Source: Lachnospiraceae bacterium UBA3641 (GTDB lineage: Bacteria; Bacillota; Clostridia; Lachnospirales; Lachnospiraceae). From it: a DNA stretch of 64,000 nt. The number at the start of each line of letters is the position of its first letter. The stretch's first letter is position 1. The stretch covers positions 1 to 64,000 of the forward strand of contig DFKQ01000003.1 in the NCBI GenBank assembly GCA_002373875.1. The letters are read 5' to 3'. The notes beneath the pieces were generated by a model. It made no database searches and was not told where the DNA came from. It was given only the letters and a program-made list of their open reading frames with translations. Below, piece by piece: positions 55,788 through 64,000 of the stretch. The position numbers and the translations under genes are program-made.

Positions 55788-55966
55788 CCCTCATCCACCG
55801 GCGGAGTATACCCTCATCCACCGGCAGAGCCGGTCCCCCTTCCCCCGGAGGGGGAAGGCAAGGAAATCTCAGCCAAAGGGGAAGGCAAGAGGGTAGTGGG
55901 AAGTTCACCGAGTGGGAAGGTAAGGAAATCTTACCCAAGGTGGAAGGCAAGGAAATCTCACCCAAA
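55788..55966 (+). repeat. Mixed repeat block between ahcY and murC
   Basis: It holds two copies of CCCTCATCCACCGGC, a CCGGC/GCCGG stem, and a CCTTCCCCC/GGGGGAAGG hairpin. Three 25-bp imperfect copies of GGAAGGCAAGGAAATCTCA-type sequence follow at 55853, 55915 and 55942. These are dispersed repeats of the kind common in clostridial genomes. Confidence 0.75.
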
Positions 55967-55990
55967 ATATAGAACAGGTGGTAGATAAGA

Positions 55991-57475
55991 TTGTACAGTA
56001 TAGATTATGACACCCCGATAAGGGTACATTTTATAGGCATAGGCGGAATAAGCATGAGCGGTCTGGCAGAGATCCTGCTTGACCGGGGCTTTAAGGTATC
56101 AGGATCAGACAGGGCGCCTTCCGAGCTTACACAGATACTGGAGAACAAGGGCATTAGGGTTTATTACGGACAGGTTGCGGGAAATATAAGCGATGATATA
56201 GAGCTTGTTGTATACACGGCGGCTATCAGGGAGGATAACGAGGAGTATGCCGAGGCCGTAAGGCGGGGCATCCCCATGCTCACAAGGGCCCAGCTCCTTG
56301 GGCAGATAATGAAGAATTACGAGGTGTCGGTTGCGGTGGCGGGAACCCATGGCAAGACAACCACAACTTCAATGATAACGGATATCCTTCTCGCCGCAGA
56401 CCTTGACCCAACCATATCCGTTGGCGGGATGCTTAAGGAGATCGGCGGAAACATCCGCATAGGCCGGTCGGATTATTTCGTGACAGAGGCCTGTGAATAT
56501 ACCAACAGCTTCTTAAGCTTGGGACCTACCGTGAATGTGATCCTTAATGTGGAAGAGGATCATCTGGACTTTTTTAAGGATATAAAGGATATAAGGAATT
56601 CATTCAGAAGGTTTGCGCAGCTTCTTCCCGACAAGGGGCTTCTTATAATAAATGCCGATATAGAGGATTACGAAGAAATAACGGAAGGTCTTAAATGCAG
56701 GGTCGTTACGGTATCGGCAACGAGGGATACGGGAGCCGATTATATGGCCTCTGATATAGAATACGACAATTACGGCTGTGCCTCCTTTAGGGTGACAAGG
56801 GGTAAGGAATCATATATCCCCGAATCGGGAGATGAGGCCGACAGGAATATAGGGAAGGAGGACGGAACGGATACATGGGATAGAGAGAGGATAACTCTTC
56901 ATGTACCGGGGGCCCATAATATAGGAAATGCCCTTGCTGCCATAGCTCTTGCGGATTTCCTGGGTATAAGCCCTGATATAACGGTCCGGGGCCTGTATGA
57001 CTTTAACGGAGCGGACAGGCGGTTCCAGTATAAGGGAAGCTTCCCTGCAGCCGGTGGCGGTAAGGAAGATAAGGGAACGGTTACGGTTATCGATGACTAC
57101 GCCCACCATCCGACGGAGATAAGGGCAACACTTACGGCTGCGGCCAATTACCCGCATGACCGCATTGTGTGTGTTTTCCAGCCTCATACCTACACAAGGA
57201 CCAAGGCCTTTTTCGATGATTTTGTCGATGCACTTACCCTTGCGGATGTGGTCGTACTGGCCGAGATCTATGCAGCCAGGGAGAAGGATACACTTGGTAT
57301 GAGCTCTGAGCTTCTATGCGATGAACTGAAGAAAAAAGGAAAGGAAGCTTATTACTTTTCCACATTTGATGAGATAGAGGATTATCTTAAGAAAAAAAGT
57401 ATTGACGGCGACCTGTTGATAACTATGGGTGCCGGAGATGTAGTAAAAATAGGGGAAGAGCTCATAAAAAAATGA
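55991..57475 (+). CDS. murC: UDP-N-acetylmuramate--L-alanine ligase
   Basis: The 494-residue protein has HFIGIGGISMSGLAEILL at its start, the ATP-binding VAGTHGKTTTTSMI (about residues 118-131), TEACEYTNSFLSLGP and HPTEIRATLTAA with DDYAHHPTE. It adds L-alanine to UDP-MurNAc in peptidoglycan synthesis. It is longer than the usual 455-460 residues, with an insertion near 270-300 (GKESYIPESGDEADRN). It uses a TTG start after AGGTGG. Confidence 0.95.
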   Translation: MYSIDYDTPIRVHFIGIGGISMSGLAEILLDRGFKVSGSDRAPSELTQILENKGIRVYYGQVAGNISDDIELVVYTAAIREDNEEYAEAVRRGIPMLTRAQLLGQIMKNYEVSVAVAGTHGKTTTTSMITDILLAADLDPTISVGGMLKEIGGNIRIGRSDYFVTEACEYTNSFLSLGPTVNVILNVEEDHLDFFKDIKDIRNSFRRFAQLLPDKGLLIINADIEDYEEITEGLKCRVVTVSATRDTGADYMASDIEYDNYGCASFRVTRGKESYIPESGDEADRNIGKEDGTDTWDRERITLHVPGAHNIGNALAAIALADFLGISPDITVRGLYDFNGADRRFQYKGSFPAAGGGKEDKGTVTVIDDYAHHPTEIRATLTAAANYPHDRIVCVFQPHTYTRTKAFFDDFVDALTLADVVVLAEIYAAREKDTLGMSSELLCDELKKKGKEAYYFSTFDEIEDYLKKKSIDGDLLITMGAGDVVKIGEELIKK

Positions 57476-57637
57476 TTATCCACAATATCCACAAGCAGGA
57501 CGACGGAATTATCCCAAATCCGCTTGTGGATTTTTAGGTTGACGTAAAAAGTTACCGTCTGAAAAAAGTTCGCAAGATTCATGGGATTTTGGTCGGAAAA
57601 ATAAAAAATATCACATTACCCAATGCCTTTATCCACA
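57476..57637. promoter_or_regulatory. DnaA-box-like sites upstream of dnaD
   Basis: Perfect TTATCCACA 9-mers occur at 57476-57484 and 57629-57637, and ATATCCACA at 57485-57493 differs at one position. TGTGGATTT at 57525-57533 is a weaker inverted match. The gene downstream encodes a helicase-loading protein, so DnaA control is plausible. Part of the cluster also forms a terminator-like stem. Confidence 0.55.
57487..57535 (+). terminator. Possible murC terminator
   Basis: ATCCACAAGC (57487-57496) and GCTTGTGGAT (57522-57531) pair perfectly across a 25-base loop, then TTTT. The long loop makes termination uncertain. Confidence 0.45.
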
Positions 57638-57703
57638 GTGAAGACGGTACTTCACGGCCTGTCCTTCTGGGCATAAGATTTTGTTTTCTTAAGTGGATTT
57701 TGG

Positions 57704-57712
57704 TGCTATAAT
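57704..57712 (+). promoter_or_regulatory. Extended -10 promoter of dnaD-dnaC
   Basis: TGCTATAAT is a consensus extended -10 element 57 bases before the dnaD start codon. Confidence 0.6.
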
Positions 57713-57769
57713 TCCTCTCATCAGGGGATATTTAAGTTAAAGGGGAATAACTTACGGCAGGTGTTGTAA

Positions 57770-58840
57770 ATGGGTAATGTAACTCTGTGCAAGGATTATT
57801 CTTCGGATATAACGCTTTTGAGTAACAGCTTCATAGATGACTATATGTGCGAAGCCAATGATGCGCAGATCAAGATATATCTGTATCTGTTACGGTGTAT
57901 GGGATCGGGAAGGCCCTTTACCGTTTCGGATATGGCTGACAGGTTCAACTACACCGAGAAGGATGTGCTGAGGGCCCTTAAGTACTGGGATAAGAAGAAG
58001 GTTTTATCCCTGTCCTTTAATTCATCGGGAAGCCTCACATGCATTCAGCTTCTTGACATGCGCAGGGCAGGTATTGTAAATATGAATGAGAAGACAGATG
58101 AAGCAGGAGAAGAGGTAAGGATAGAGCCGGCAACTTCAGGCAGCAGTAAGATAGTTGACTTTTCCTCGAAGAAGTCATATACACCCCAGGAGCTTGCCAG
58201 CTTTAAGGAGAAGCCGGAAATATCGCAGCTTCTCTTTATAGCCGAAACGTATCTGGGTAAGACCCTGCGTCCGGATGAGATCACATCGATCCTTTTCATG
58301 TATGACTCTTACGGATTTTCGGCAGACCTTATCGAGTATCTGATAGAATATTGTGCGAATAACAGGAAGAAGAACATCAGGTATATAGAAGCGGTGGCAG
58401 AGAGTTGGGCGGCTACCGGGATCTCAACGGTCGAGGAAGCCAAGGCAAGGACGGGGAGCATTCCCGGAGAGGTGTATGAGGTATTTAAGGCCTTCGGGAT
58501 CAGGGGCAGGAACCCCATAGAGCCCGAGATATCATATGTCCACAAATGGTCTGCCATCTACGGCTTCTCCATCGATATAATCTGTGAAGCATGCAGCAGG
58601 ACGATCATGAGCATCAACACGGTAAGCTTCGAGTACGCGGACAGGATACTTGAGAACTGGAAGAAGGCCGGCGTTGAGACCTTTGATGATATAGAGAGAG
58701 CGGATGCCATACATGCTAAAGAAGCTTCCCCCAGGCCTTCGAGGCCGTCGGCCAGGGGAGCCAAATCAGGCTCATTCAACGATTTCTCGCAGAGGAAGTA
58801 CGATTACGCCCAGCTTGAGAAGGATGCACTCAGATATTAA
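57770..58840 (+). CDS. DnaD-domain replication protein
   Basis: The 356-residue protein has an N-terminal winged-helix part (DAQIKIYLYLLRCMGSGRPF, TVSDMADRFNYTEKDVLRAL). Two DnaD-type helical domains follow: LLFIAETYLGKTLRPDEITS and ILFMYDSYGFSADLIEYLIE, with YVHKWSAIYGFSIDIICEAC in the second. DnaD/DnaB proteins help load the replicative helicase at origins and stalled forks. It precedes a DnaC/DnaI-type loader gene. Confidence 0.88.
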   Translation: MGNVTLCKDYSSDITLLSNSFIDDYMCEANDAQIKIYLYLLRCMGSGRPFTVSDMADRFNYTEKDVLRALKYWDKKKVLSLSFNSSGSLTCIQLLDMRRAGIVNMNEKTDEAGEEVRIEPATSGSSKIVDFSSKKSYTPQELASFKEKPEISQLLFIAETYLGKTLRPDEITSILFMYDSYGFSADLIEYLIEYCANNRKKNIRYIEAVAESWAATGISTVEEAKARTGSIPGEVYEVFKAFGIRGRNPIEPEISYVHKWSAIYGFSIDIICEACSRTIMSINTVSFEYADRILENWKKAGVETFDDIERADAIHAKEASPRPSRPSARGAKSGSFNDFSQRKYDYAQLEKDALRY

Positions 58841-58848
58841 TTATCAAT

Positions 58849-58912
58849 TCCTTATGATATCTTAGCGGCGAGCGTATCAGAAGAAGAACGGAAGTTCTTC
58901 TTACAGTTTACT
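58849..58912 (+). repeat. Structured repeat, copy C
   Basis: After the dnaD stop only the right arm TCCTTATGAT (58849-58858) remains, then ATG ATA TCT TAG, CGGCGAGCGTATC and the perfect stem AAGAAGAAC/GTTCTTCTT (58881-58902) with a GGAA loop. Confidence 0.8.
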
Positions 58913-58925
58913 CACAGGAGTTACA

Positions 58926-59900
58926 ATGTCCATTTCCAACTCACAGTACGATGCGATAATGCGTACTTATGAAGAAAAACAGAACAGGAGCAGGCACCTC
59001 CTTACACAGAGGACAAATGAGGTGTACGCAAAAATACCGGAATACAAGGCACTGGATTCTTCGGTGGCCGATATATCCTTAGAACTGGGGAGGCGGGTCA
59101 TCGACGGGGATGTAAGTGCCTTGAGTGCATTAAGGGATAAACTTAAGGAGATAGCCGGCAGGAAGAAGGAACTTCTTAAGGAGGGCGGTTTCCCGGATGA
59201 CTACCTTGAGCCCGTATACTCATGCAGTGACTGTAAGGATACGGGATATATAGAGGGAAATAAGTGCCATTGCCTAAAGCAGGCCATAACCAGATATCTG
59301 TATACCCAGTCTAATATTGAGAATGTTCTTAAGAAGGAGAACTTCGATACACTGACCTATGATGTTTACGACGATACCGAGCTGCCCCTTATGAGGAATA
59401 TAATCGAGGGATGCAAGGCCTATGTGCATGACTTTGACAATGCATATGAGAACCTGCTCTTTTACGGTGATGTGGGGGTGGGCAAGACCTTCCTTACCAA
59501 TTGTATAGCTAACGAGCTGCTAAAGCAGGGCCATTCGGTCATCTACTTTACAGCATTTCAATTATTTGATACACTTGCTAAGTATGCGTTCAGGCAGCAG
59601 GAAGTTAATGAGGATATAGGCCGTGTTCATGAGGATATCTTCGACTGTGACCTGCTCATCATCGATGATCTGGGGACCGAGATGACCAACTCATTCGTGC
59701 TGAGCCAGCTCTTCCTTATCATCAATGAGCGCGATAACAGGATGAAACCTACTATCATTTCGACAAATCTGTCGATCGAGGACATTTCGGAACGTTATTC
59801 CGAGAGAACCTTCTCGAGGATTTACGGTAAATACAGGATGATCAAGCCCGCCATCAGGGACTTAAGGATCAAGTTAAAGAGAGCTTCAAGCAGAAAGTGA
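58926..59900 (+). CDS. DnaC/DnaI-like helicase loader ATPase
   Basis: The 324-residue protein has a zinc-type cysteine cluster (CSDCKDTGYIEGNKCHC, about residues 99-115). The AAA+ domain has Walker A YGDVGVGKTFLTNC (about 180-193), Walker B LLIIDDLGTE and a sensor-2-like FSRIYGKYRM. It should load the DnaB-type helicase with the DnaD protein encoded upstream. It starts 13 bases after repeat copy C. An ACAGGAG site precedes the ATG. Confidence 0.92.
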   Translation: MSISNSQYDAIMRTYEEKQNRSRHLLTQRTNEVYAKIPEYKALDSSVADISLELGRRVIDGDVSALSALRDKLKEIAGRKKELLKEGGFPDDYLEPVYSCSDCKDTGYIEGNKCHCLKQAITRYLYTQSNIENVLKKENFDTLTYDVYDDTELPLMRNIIEGCKAYVHDFDNAYENLLFYGDVGVGKTFLTNCIANELLKQGHSVIYFTAFQLFDTLAKYAFRQQEVNEDIGRVHEDIFDCDLLIIDDLGTEMTNSFVLSQLFLIINERDNRMKPTIISTNLSIEDISERYSERTFSRIYGKYRMIKPAIRDLRIKLKRASSRK

Positions 59901-59907
59901 GGAAATA

Positions 59908-61095
59908 ATGCCGGGTCGTGAAGAAAAACGTAACCTTGAATCAATACCCGTAGGGTCACTACGGATGATCCCTCTTGAGGGCTGTATCGATCTGGGGCAT
60001 AAGATCGATGAGTACCTTGTCAAGTGGAGGACCGAAAGGGAGAACGAACACAAGAATTCCCTGGCCTTCGCGGGTTACCAGAGGGACTCCTACATACTGG
60101 ATGCCCAGATCAACCGCTTCGGTACGGGTGAAGCCAAGGGCGTGATCAATGAATCGGTCCGGGGTACCGATCTGTATATCCTGGTTGATATAACCAATTA
60201 CTCCCTGACATATAAGCTGTGCGGCAATGAGAATCACATGTCGCCGGATGACCACTATCAGGATCTTAAGAGGATCATTGCGGCAGTGGGAGGCAAGGCA
60301 AGAAGGATCACGGTCATAATGCCCTTCCTTTATGAATCCCGCCAGCATAAGAGAAGCGCCAGGGAATCACTCGACTGTGCACTGGCCCTTCAGGAAATGG
60401 TCAGGATGGGAGTCGATAACATAATCACCTTCGATGCTCACGATCCCAGGGTGCAGAACGCCATTCCCCTTTCGGGATTTGAGACGGTAACTCCCGCTTA
60501 CCAGTTCGTCAAGGGACTTCTGGGAAGCGTTAATGACCTTAAGATAGATGCGGATCACATGATGATGATAAGCCCGGATGAAGGCGGTATGAGTCGTGCC
60601 ATTTACCTTGCCAACATGCTGGGACTTGATATGGGTATGTTTTATAAGAGACGTGACTATACCAGGATAGTAGACGGCCGTAATCCCATAGTGAGCCATG
60701 AGTTCCTGGGAACCTCGGTGGAGGGTAAGGATGTACTGGTAGTTGATGATATGATATCTTCGGGCGAGAGCGTTCTGGATGTGGCAAGGCAGCTTAAGAA
60801 GCGTAATGCGGCCAGGATATTTATTGCAGCCACCTTCGGACTCTTTACCAAGGGAATTGAAGTCTTCGACAGGGCTTATGACGAAGGGATCATTGATAAG
60901 ATACTAACAACCAACCTGGTTTACCAGATGCCTGAGCTCTTTGAGAGACCCTACTATATAAGCTGTGATATGAGTAAGTATATCGCCTACATTATCGATA
61001 CGCTTAATCATGATACGTCGATCTCAGACCTGCTGAATCCCTTCGAGCGTATCCATAATTTAGTTAACAGATATAATGCCGGACAGGTTAATTAA
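59908..61095 (+). CDS. Ribose-phosphate pyrophosphokinase-like protein
   Basis: The 395-residue protein has PRPP synthetase features: MPFLYESRQHKRSARESLDC, ALALQEMVRMGVDNIITFDAHDP (as MGVDNIITFDAHDP), DEGGMSRA and the PRPP loop VLVVDDMISSGES near residues 272-284. It makes PRPP from ribose-5-phosphate and ATP. It is longer than the usual 310-320 residues, with extra N-terminal residues and a C-terminal tail after the catalytic core. It follows the loader gene by seven bases. Confidence 0.87.
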   Translation: MPGREEKRNLESIPVGSLRMIPLEGCIDLGHKIDEYLVKWRTERENEHKNSLAFAGYQRDSYILDAQINRFGTGEAKGVINESVRGTDLYILVDITNYSLTYKLCGNENHMSPDDHYQDLKRIIAAVGGKARRITVIMPFLYESRQHKRSARESLDCALALQEMVRMGVDNIITFDAHDPRVQNAIPLSGFETVTPAYQFVKGLLGSVNDLKIDADHMMMISPDEGGMSRAIYLANMLGLDMGMFYKRRDYTRIVDGRNPIVSHEFLGTSVEGKDVLVVDDMISSGESVLDVARQLKKRNAARIFIAATFGLFTKGIEVFDRAYDEGIIDKILTTNLVYQMPELFERPYYISCDMSKYIAYIIDTLNHDTSISDLLNPFERIHNLVNRYNAGQVN

Positions 61096-61100
61096 TTATT

Positions 61101-61937
61101 ATGTTCAAATTAGGACAATTTCAGAGACTTACAGTTGTGAAGATCGCTGACCACGGCGCGTATCTGGCAGAGAGCCGGGAAGCGGGTGCAGACCGGATAC
61201 TCCTGCCCATCAGGCAGGTTCCGGAGGGGACACGGGTTGGCAGCGAGATAGAGGTCTTCATATATAAGGACAGCAAGGATCGTCCCATCGCGACGGTAAA
61301 CAGGCCGCTTATAAGCCTTAATGAGGTTGCCCTGTTAAGGGTCAGGGAAGTAAGTAAGATCGGTGCCTTCATGGATTGGGGCCTTGAGAAGGACCTCCTC
61401 CTTCCCTTTAAGCAGCAGACGAAGAAGGTCAGTGCAGGTGAGGAATGCCTGGTGGCATTGTATATTGACAAGACGTCAAGGCTCTGCCTTACCATGAATG
61501 TTTACGATTATCTGGCCACCGACCACAACTACAGGACAGGTGACGAGGTAGAGGGCAGGGTATATCTTATAAGCGATAACTTCGGGGCCTTTGTTGCAGT
61601 GGATGATGAGTATTCCGCCCTGATCCCGACAAGGGAAATGTATGGTGATATTAAGGTGGGCCGGATTATAAAGGCCAGGGTTACCGGGGTTAAGGAGGAC
61701 GGCAAGCTTACCCTGAGCATCCGTAAGAAGGCATACGAGCAGATAGAAGATGATGTCGGAAGGGTTATGAAGGTCTTAAATGACTTTGACGGAGTCCTTC
61801 CCTTTAATGATAAGGCGAGTCCCGAAACCATCAAACGTGAGTTCAATATGAGCAAGAATGAATTCAAACGGGCGGTGGGAAGGCTCTATAAGGAAAGGAA
61901 GATAGAAATAACGGATAAGAGCATACGCCGACTTTAA
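61101..61937 (+). CDS. CvfB/YitL-like S1-domain RNA-binding protein
   Basis: The 278-residue protein begins FKLGQFQRLTVVKIADHGAY and contains RVREVSKIGAFMDWGLEKDL, EGRVYLISDNFGAFVAVDDE and RIIKARVTGVKEDGKLTLSI as successive S1-type units. A C-terminal winged helix (FNDKASPETIKREFNMSKNE) follows. CvfB-type proteins bind RNA and affect expression of virulence or surface genes in Staphylococcus. It starts five bases after the PRPP synthetase stop. Confidence 0.9.
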   Translation: MFKLGQFQRLTVVKIADHGAYLAESREAGADRILLPIRQVPEGTRVGSEIEVFIYKDSKDRPIATVNRPLISLNEVALLRVREVSKIGAFMDWGLEKDLLLPFKQQTKKVSAGEECLVALYIDKTSRLCLTMNVYDYLATDHNYRTGDEVEGRVYLISDNFGAFVAVDDEYSALIPTREMYGDIKVGRIIKARVTGVKEDGKLTLSIRKKAYEQIEDDVGRVMKVLNDFDGVLPFNDKASPETIKREFNMSKNEFKRAVGRLYKERKIEITDKSIRRL

Positions 61938-61998
61938 GCTTTACAAAACGGTTAAAATAGTATAAAGTATTGGCGTTAAGAGAAAGGAGAGAAAGAAC

Positions 61999-62232
61999 AT
62001 GAAAGTAACGAAGATCAGTGATGTAAACAAGTTTTTTGAAGTGGTTGACTCCTGTAAGGGTAAGGTAGAGCTGGTTACTGGGGAAGGAGACAGGCTGAAC
62101 CTTAAGTCCAAGCTGTCACAGTATGTTTCCCTTGCCAATATCTTCTCGGACGGTACTATTGAGGAGCTTGAGATAGTAGCATATGAGCCGGAGGATATAG
62201 ATAAGCTTCTTAACTTTATGGTCAATTCATAA
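61999..62232 (+). CDS. HPr-like small protein without the phosphorylated histidine
   Basis: The 77-residue protein resembles the HPr fold: KVTKISDVNKFFEVVDSCKG, KVELVTGEGDRLNLKSKL and DGTIEELEIVAYEPEDI. The His15 region of HPr is absent, so it should not carry PEP-derived phosphate. A possible promoter, TTTACA (61940-61945) and TATAAA (61961-61966) with a 15-base gap, lies upstream. An AAAGGAGAG site precedes the ATG. Function is unknown. Confidence 0.55.
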   Translation: MKVTKISDVNKFFEVVDSCKGKVELVTGEGDRLNLKSKLSQYVSLANIFSDGTIEELEIVAYEPEDIDKLLNFMVNS

Positions 62233-62233
62233 A

Positions 62234-63199
62234 ATGAAGGAAGTAAAGAGAGTAAATACTTTTTTTCTTATACTGGTGATCCTGCATATTGCGGCCTCGC
62301 TTATCGTGTCGATGCTTGATATGCAGGCGGTAAGATTAGGAACCTTTTCATCGCTTATGCTTACGCAGATGCTGATACTGGTTCCTTCTTTTTTGTTTTT
62401 TTTAATATCAGGTTATGATATAGGAGAATGGATATCCTTTAAGAGGCTTAAGGCAGGGACGGTGGCACTTGTCGTGCTGTTTACCTTTCTTATCATGCCG
62501 CTTGTAAGCTTTATCAATGTTTTTTCCCAGCTCTTTACGGATAATACGGCAGTTGACCTGATAGGAGATGTGGCAGACATTTCGCCCCTTATCACGGTTC
62601 TGATAGTCGGATTTATCGGCCCTTTTTGTGAGGAATTCACCTTCAGGGGCGTTATTTACGGGGGACTCAGGAGGTCAGGGTATCTGTGTGCGGCGGCAGC
62701 GGTTAACGGTATTTTTTTCGGACTCATGCACTTAAACCTTAACCAGTTTTCCTACGCTCTGGTTCTTGGCTTTGTCATGTCTCTTCTTGTTGAGGCGACG
62801 GGAAGCATATGGGCATCCGTCATTGCCCATGTTACAGTGAATACCTGGAATGCCGCAATGATGCTCATGCTTGATAAGATGTATTCCGCAATGGGGATAG
62901 ACGTATTTGAGGAAGCTGCGGGGGCTGTCACCACAGATGTCAAGTTATCTATGATGGGCGGGCTTATCGTTGTATCCGTGGTAACGACTCTGCTGGCAGC
63001 AGGTGTTTTTATAGGGCTTAGCTCCCATGAAGGCAGGCTTGACCATGTAAAGACCATTTTCAGGACAGGATCGCCTGCAGGAGAAGGCAGGGAAGGTGAG
63101 AAGAACCGGGTTATGACCCTGTCGGGCTATCTGGCAGCAGGCCTGTGTATCTTCGTCATTTTCTTTCTGGATAAGGTGATCGGATATTTCAGCAGATAA
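62234..63199 (+). CDS. CPBP-family intramembrane metalloprotease
   Basis: The 321-residue protein has about eight membrane helices and the three CPBP motifs: CEEFTFRGVIYGGL (EExxxR), FFGLMHLNLNQF (FxxxH) and ASVIAHVTVNTWNA (HxxxN). Relatives process prenyl-modified or bacteriocin-related proteins. It starts one base after the HPr-like stop. A strong terminator follows. Confidence 0.9.
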   Translation: MKEVKRVNTFFLILVILHIAASLIVSMLDMQAVRLGTFSSLMLTQMLILVPSFLFFLISGYDIGEWISFKRLKAGTVALVVLFTFLIMPLVSFINVFSQLFTDNTAVDLIGDVADISPLITVLIVGFIGPFCEEFTFRGVIYGGLRRSGYLCAAAAVNGIFFGLMHLNLNQFSYALVLGFVMSLLVEATGSIWASVIAHVTVNTWNAAMMLMLDKMYSAMGIDVFEEAAGAVTTDVKLSMMGGLIVVSVVTTLLAAGVFIGLSSHEGRLDHVKTIFRTGSPAGEGREGEKNRVMTLSGYLAAGLCIFVIFFLDKVIGYFSR

Positions 63200-63204
63200 A
63201 GAGA

Positions 63205-63224
63205 GCCCGGCTGTATAGCCGGGC
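63205..63224. terminator. Terminator after CPBP gene
   Basis: GCCCGGCT (63205-63212) and AGCCGGGC (63217-63224) form a perfect stem with a GTAT loop between convergent genes. The T tail is interrupted (CTTCATTTCTT). Confidence 0.75.
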
Positions 63225-63239
63225 CTTCATTTCTTCGAC

Positions 63240-63437
63240 TTAAACGGACACATCAATGTTTCCGCCGATATCAGGGTTAACGGACTGCTCCATCAGTACC
63301 TTGGTCATAGTATCACCTAATTCCTGAAAGGTATCCAGCTGCTTACTCAACATGGCAACCCCGAAATCGCCCATTACTTTGCTCTGCGACATAGCCATCG
63401 ATAATGACGGTACATCCAACATAGGTGTAATTTCCAT
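63240..63437 (-). CDS. YjfB-like putative motility protein
   Basis: The 65-residue protein matches the YjfB family, with LSMAMSQSKVMGDFGVAMLS, KQLDTFQELGDTMTKVLMEQ and an Asn-Pro-Asp-Ile-Gly-rich end (SVNPDIGGNIDVSV). The family lies near motility genes and has no known activity. Its ATG follows a GGAGGTGA site on the minus strand. Structured-repeat copy D lies upstream. Confidence 0.8.
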   Translation of the reverse strand: MEITPMLDVPSLSMAMSQSKVMGDFGVAMLSKQLDTFQELGDTMTKVLMEQSVNPDIGGNIDVSV

Positions 63438-63463
63438 AGCTTCACCTCCATTTGAAACTACTG

Positions 63464-63531
63464 CTCATGCTCCGACAGGAGTATGAGAGCCCGCCGGCTT
63501 TGAGGCATCAAAAGAATCCGTAAGGATTCTT
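63464..63531. repeat. Structured repeat-like element, copy D (diverged)
   Basis: CTCATGCTCC/GGAGTATGAG (63464-63487) is followed by an AGCC/GGCT stem and the sequence GGCATC. The terminal hairpin AAGAATCC/GGATTCTT (63512-63531) has a GTAA loop identical to that of copy A. The layout agrees with the other copies although the first stem differs. Confidence 0.6.
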
Positions 63532-63611
63532 ACTTTTAATAGAGTATAGCACATACAGTCACATTTATCCATATTTGCAGCATAAAATCTTTTGTAAAAA
63601 TCAAACAAAAA

Positions 63612-64000
63612 TCAATGGATAAGCTTGTACATTTTAAACATATACCGGTCAAACCTGAATTCCGATATGTATTCGAGAGAGTAACCCTTCTCATCTATTT
63701 CCGACAGACAGCGCTCATATTCCCCACTTCCTTCATAATCATCAAGGACTGCAACCCATACATTATGATCCTGTGCGGCCTCTACGGCATCATCAAGACC
63801 TGTATGATCCGTAAGCCTGTTATCGTAGAAGGGCAGGCAGAGCGACAGTTCTTCCGACTCTTCAAGGGTATACAGGGCATCGCCCTCAGATACATTGTGG
63901 CTGAGCCAGTCCGTAAGTTCCCTGACCCCAGGCGCGTACTCACTTGCGTAGGCAATGTTGTAGGCGTTTATGCCGATGACGATCTCGATGATAACAATAA
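63612..64000 (-). CDS. Membrane protein, C-terminal part (cut by window edge)
   Basis: An open frame without a start codon enters from base 64000 and ends with TGA at 63614-63612. It gives 128 residues. The first (IVIIEIVIGINAYNIAY) look like the end of a membrane helix. The rest is an acidic soluble domain with DALYTLEESEELSLCLPFYD, NVWVAVLDDYEGSGEYERCL and a Tyr-rich end. The pattern is like the outer domain that closes multi-pass GT39-type glycosyltransferases. The family is not certain. Confidence 0.6.
   Translation of the reverse strand, partial: IVIIEIVIGINAYNIAYASEYAPGVRELTDWLSHNVSEGDALYTLEESEELSLCLPFYDNRLTDHTGLDDAVEAAQDHNVWVAVLDDYEGSGEYERCLSEIDEKGYSLEYISEFRFDRYMFKMYKLIH

Noticed and set aside
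57476..57769. Chromosomal replication origin
   Set aside because: DnaA-box-like sites are few, there is no A+T-rich unwinding region of the usual form, and dnaA/dnaN are absent. A regulatory role at dnaD is simpler.

Overview
The window looks like the chromosome of a Gram-positive anaerobe of the class Clostridia, most likely a Lachnospiraceae member (Butyrivibrio-like). This rests on the character of the proteins: a pyruvate phosphate dikinase with the clostridial active-site sequence, a DUF3791 protein, a YjfB-type motility protein, a spore-type SleB hydrolase domain and a Na+-type F-ATPase. Strong AAGGAGG ribosome sites and small dispersed palindromic repeats agree. I see no rRNA, tRNA, CRISPR array, intact insertion sequence or phage. 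The first and last genes are cut by the window edges.

Layout: 0-3.1 kb holds the end of ppdK and a metal-efflux operon (free HMA protein plus Zn/Cd/Pb-type ATPase) behind an ArsR/SmtB-like operator. 3.2-9.9 kb has two enzymes that start or extend lipid-linked glycans, plsY, a membrane-anchored trigger-factor-like foldase and an O-antigen-ligase-like protein. 10-22.4 kb mixes a Sel1-like protein, an AAC(3)-DUF4910 fusion, an acyl carrier protein, a MaoC hydratase, a sirtuin, rpsF-ssb-rpsR, a type I toxin-antitoxin locus, an acyl-CoA ligase, an amino-acid:Na+ symporter and a PssD/PssE/polymerase group. 22.4-36.8 kb is an A+T-rich surface-glycan island: glycosyltransferases, acetyltransferases, a flippase, four genes for a pseudaminic-acid-like nonulosonic sugar, and a CapF-like reductase. 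36.8-43.5 kb returns to ordinary composition with housekeeping genes.

43.6-53.6 kb is a complete ATP synthase operon (atpZ, atpI, atpB, E, F, H, A, G, D, C) followed closely by an 845-residue exported protein. Its c subunit carries the residues of Na+-binding rings. 53.6-64 kb holds a three-gene cluster of tiny overlapping genes, ahcY, murC, a dnaD-dnaC helicase-loading pair behind DnaA-box-like sites, a PRPP synthetase, a CvfB-like RNA-binding protein, an HPr-like protein, a CPBP protease, a YjfB-like protein and the end of a membrane protein.

The least ordinary content is non-coding. A family of structured repeats, each with a variable terminal hairpin whose two arms change together, lies just after stop codons in the atp operon and elsewhere. 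A three-strand alternative hairpin lies between atpB and atpE. A REP/RAYT-type palindrome lies in frame inside the AAC(3)-DUF4910 gene. Twelve 13-bp tandem repeats lie upstream of maoC. A short toxin gene at 16.58 kb has an opposing antisense RNA promoter and a hairpin over its ribosome site.
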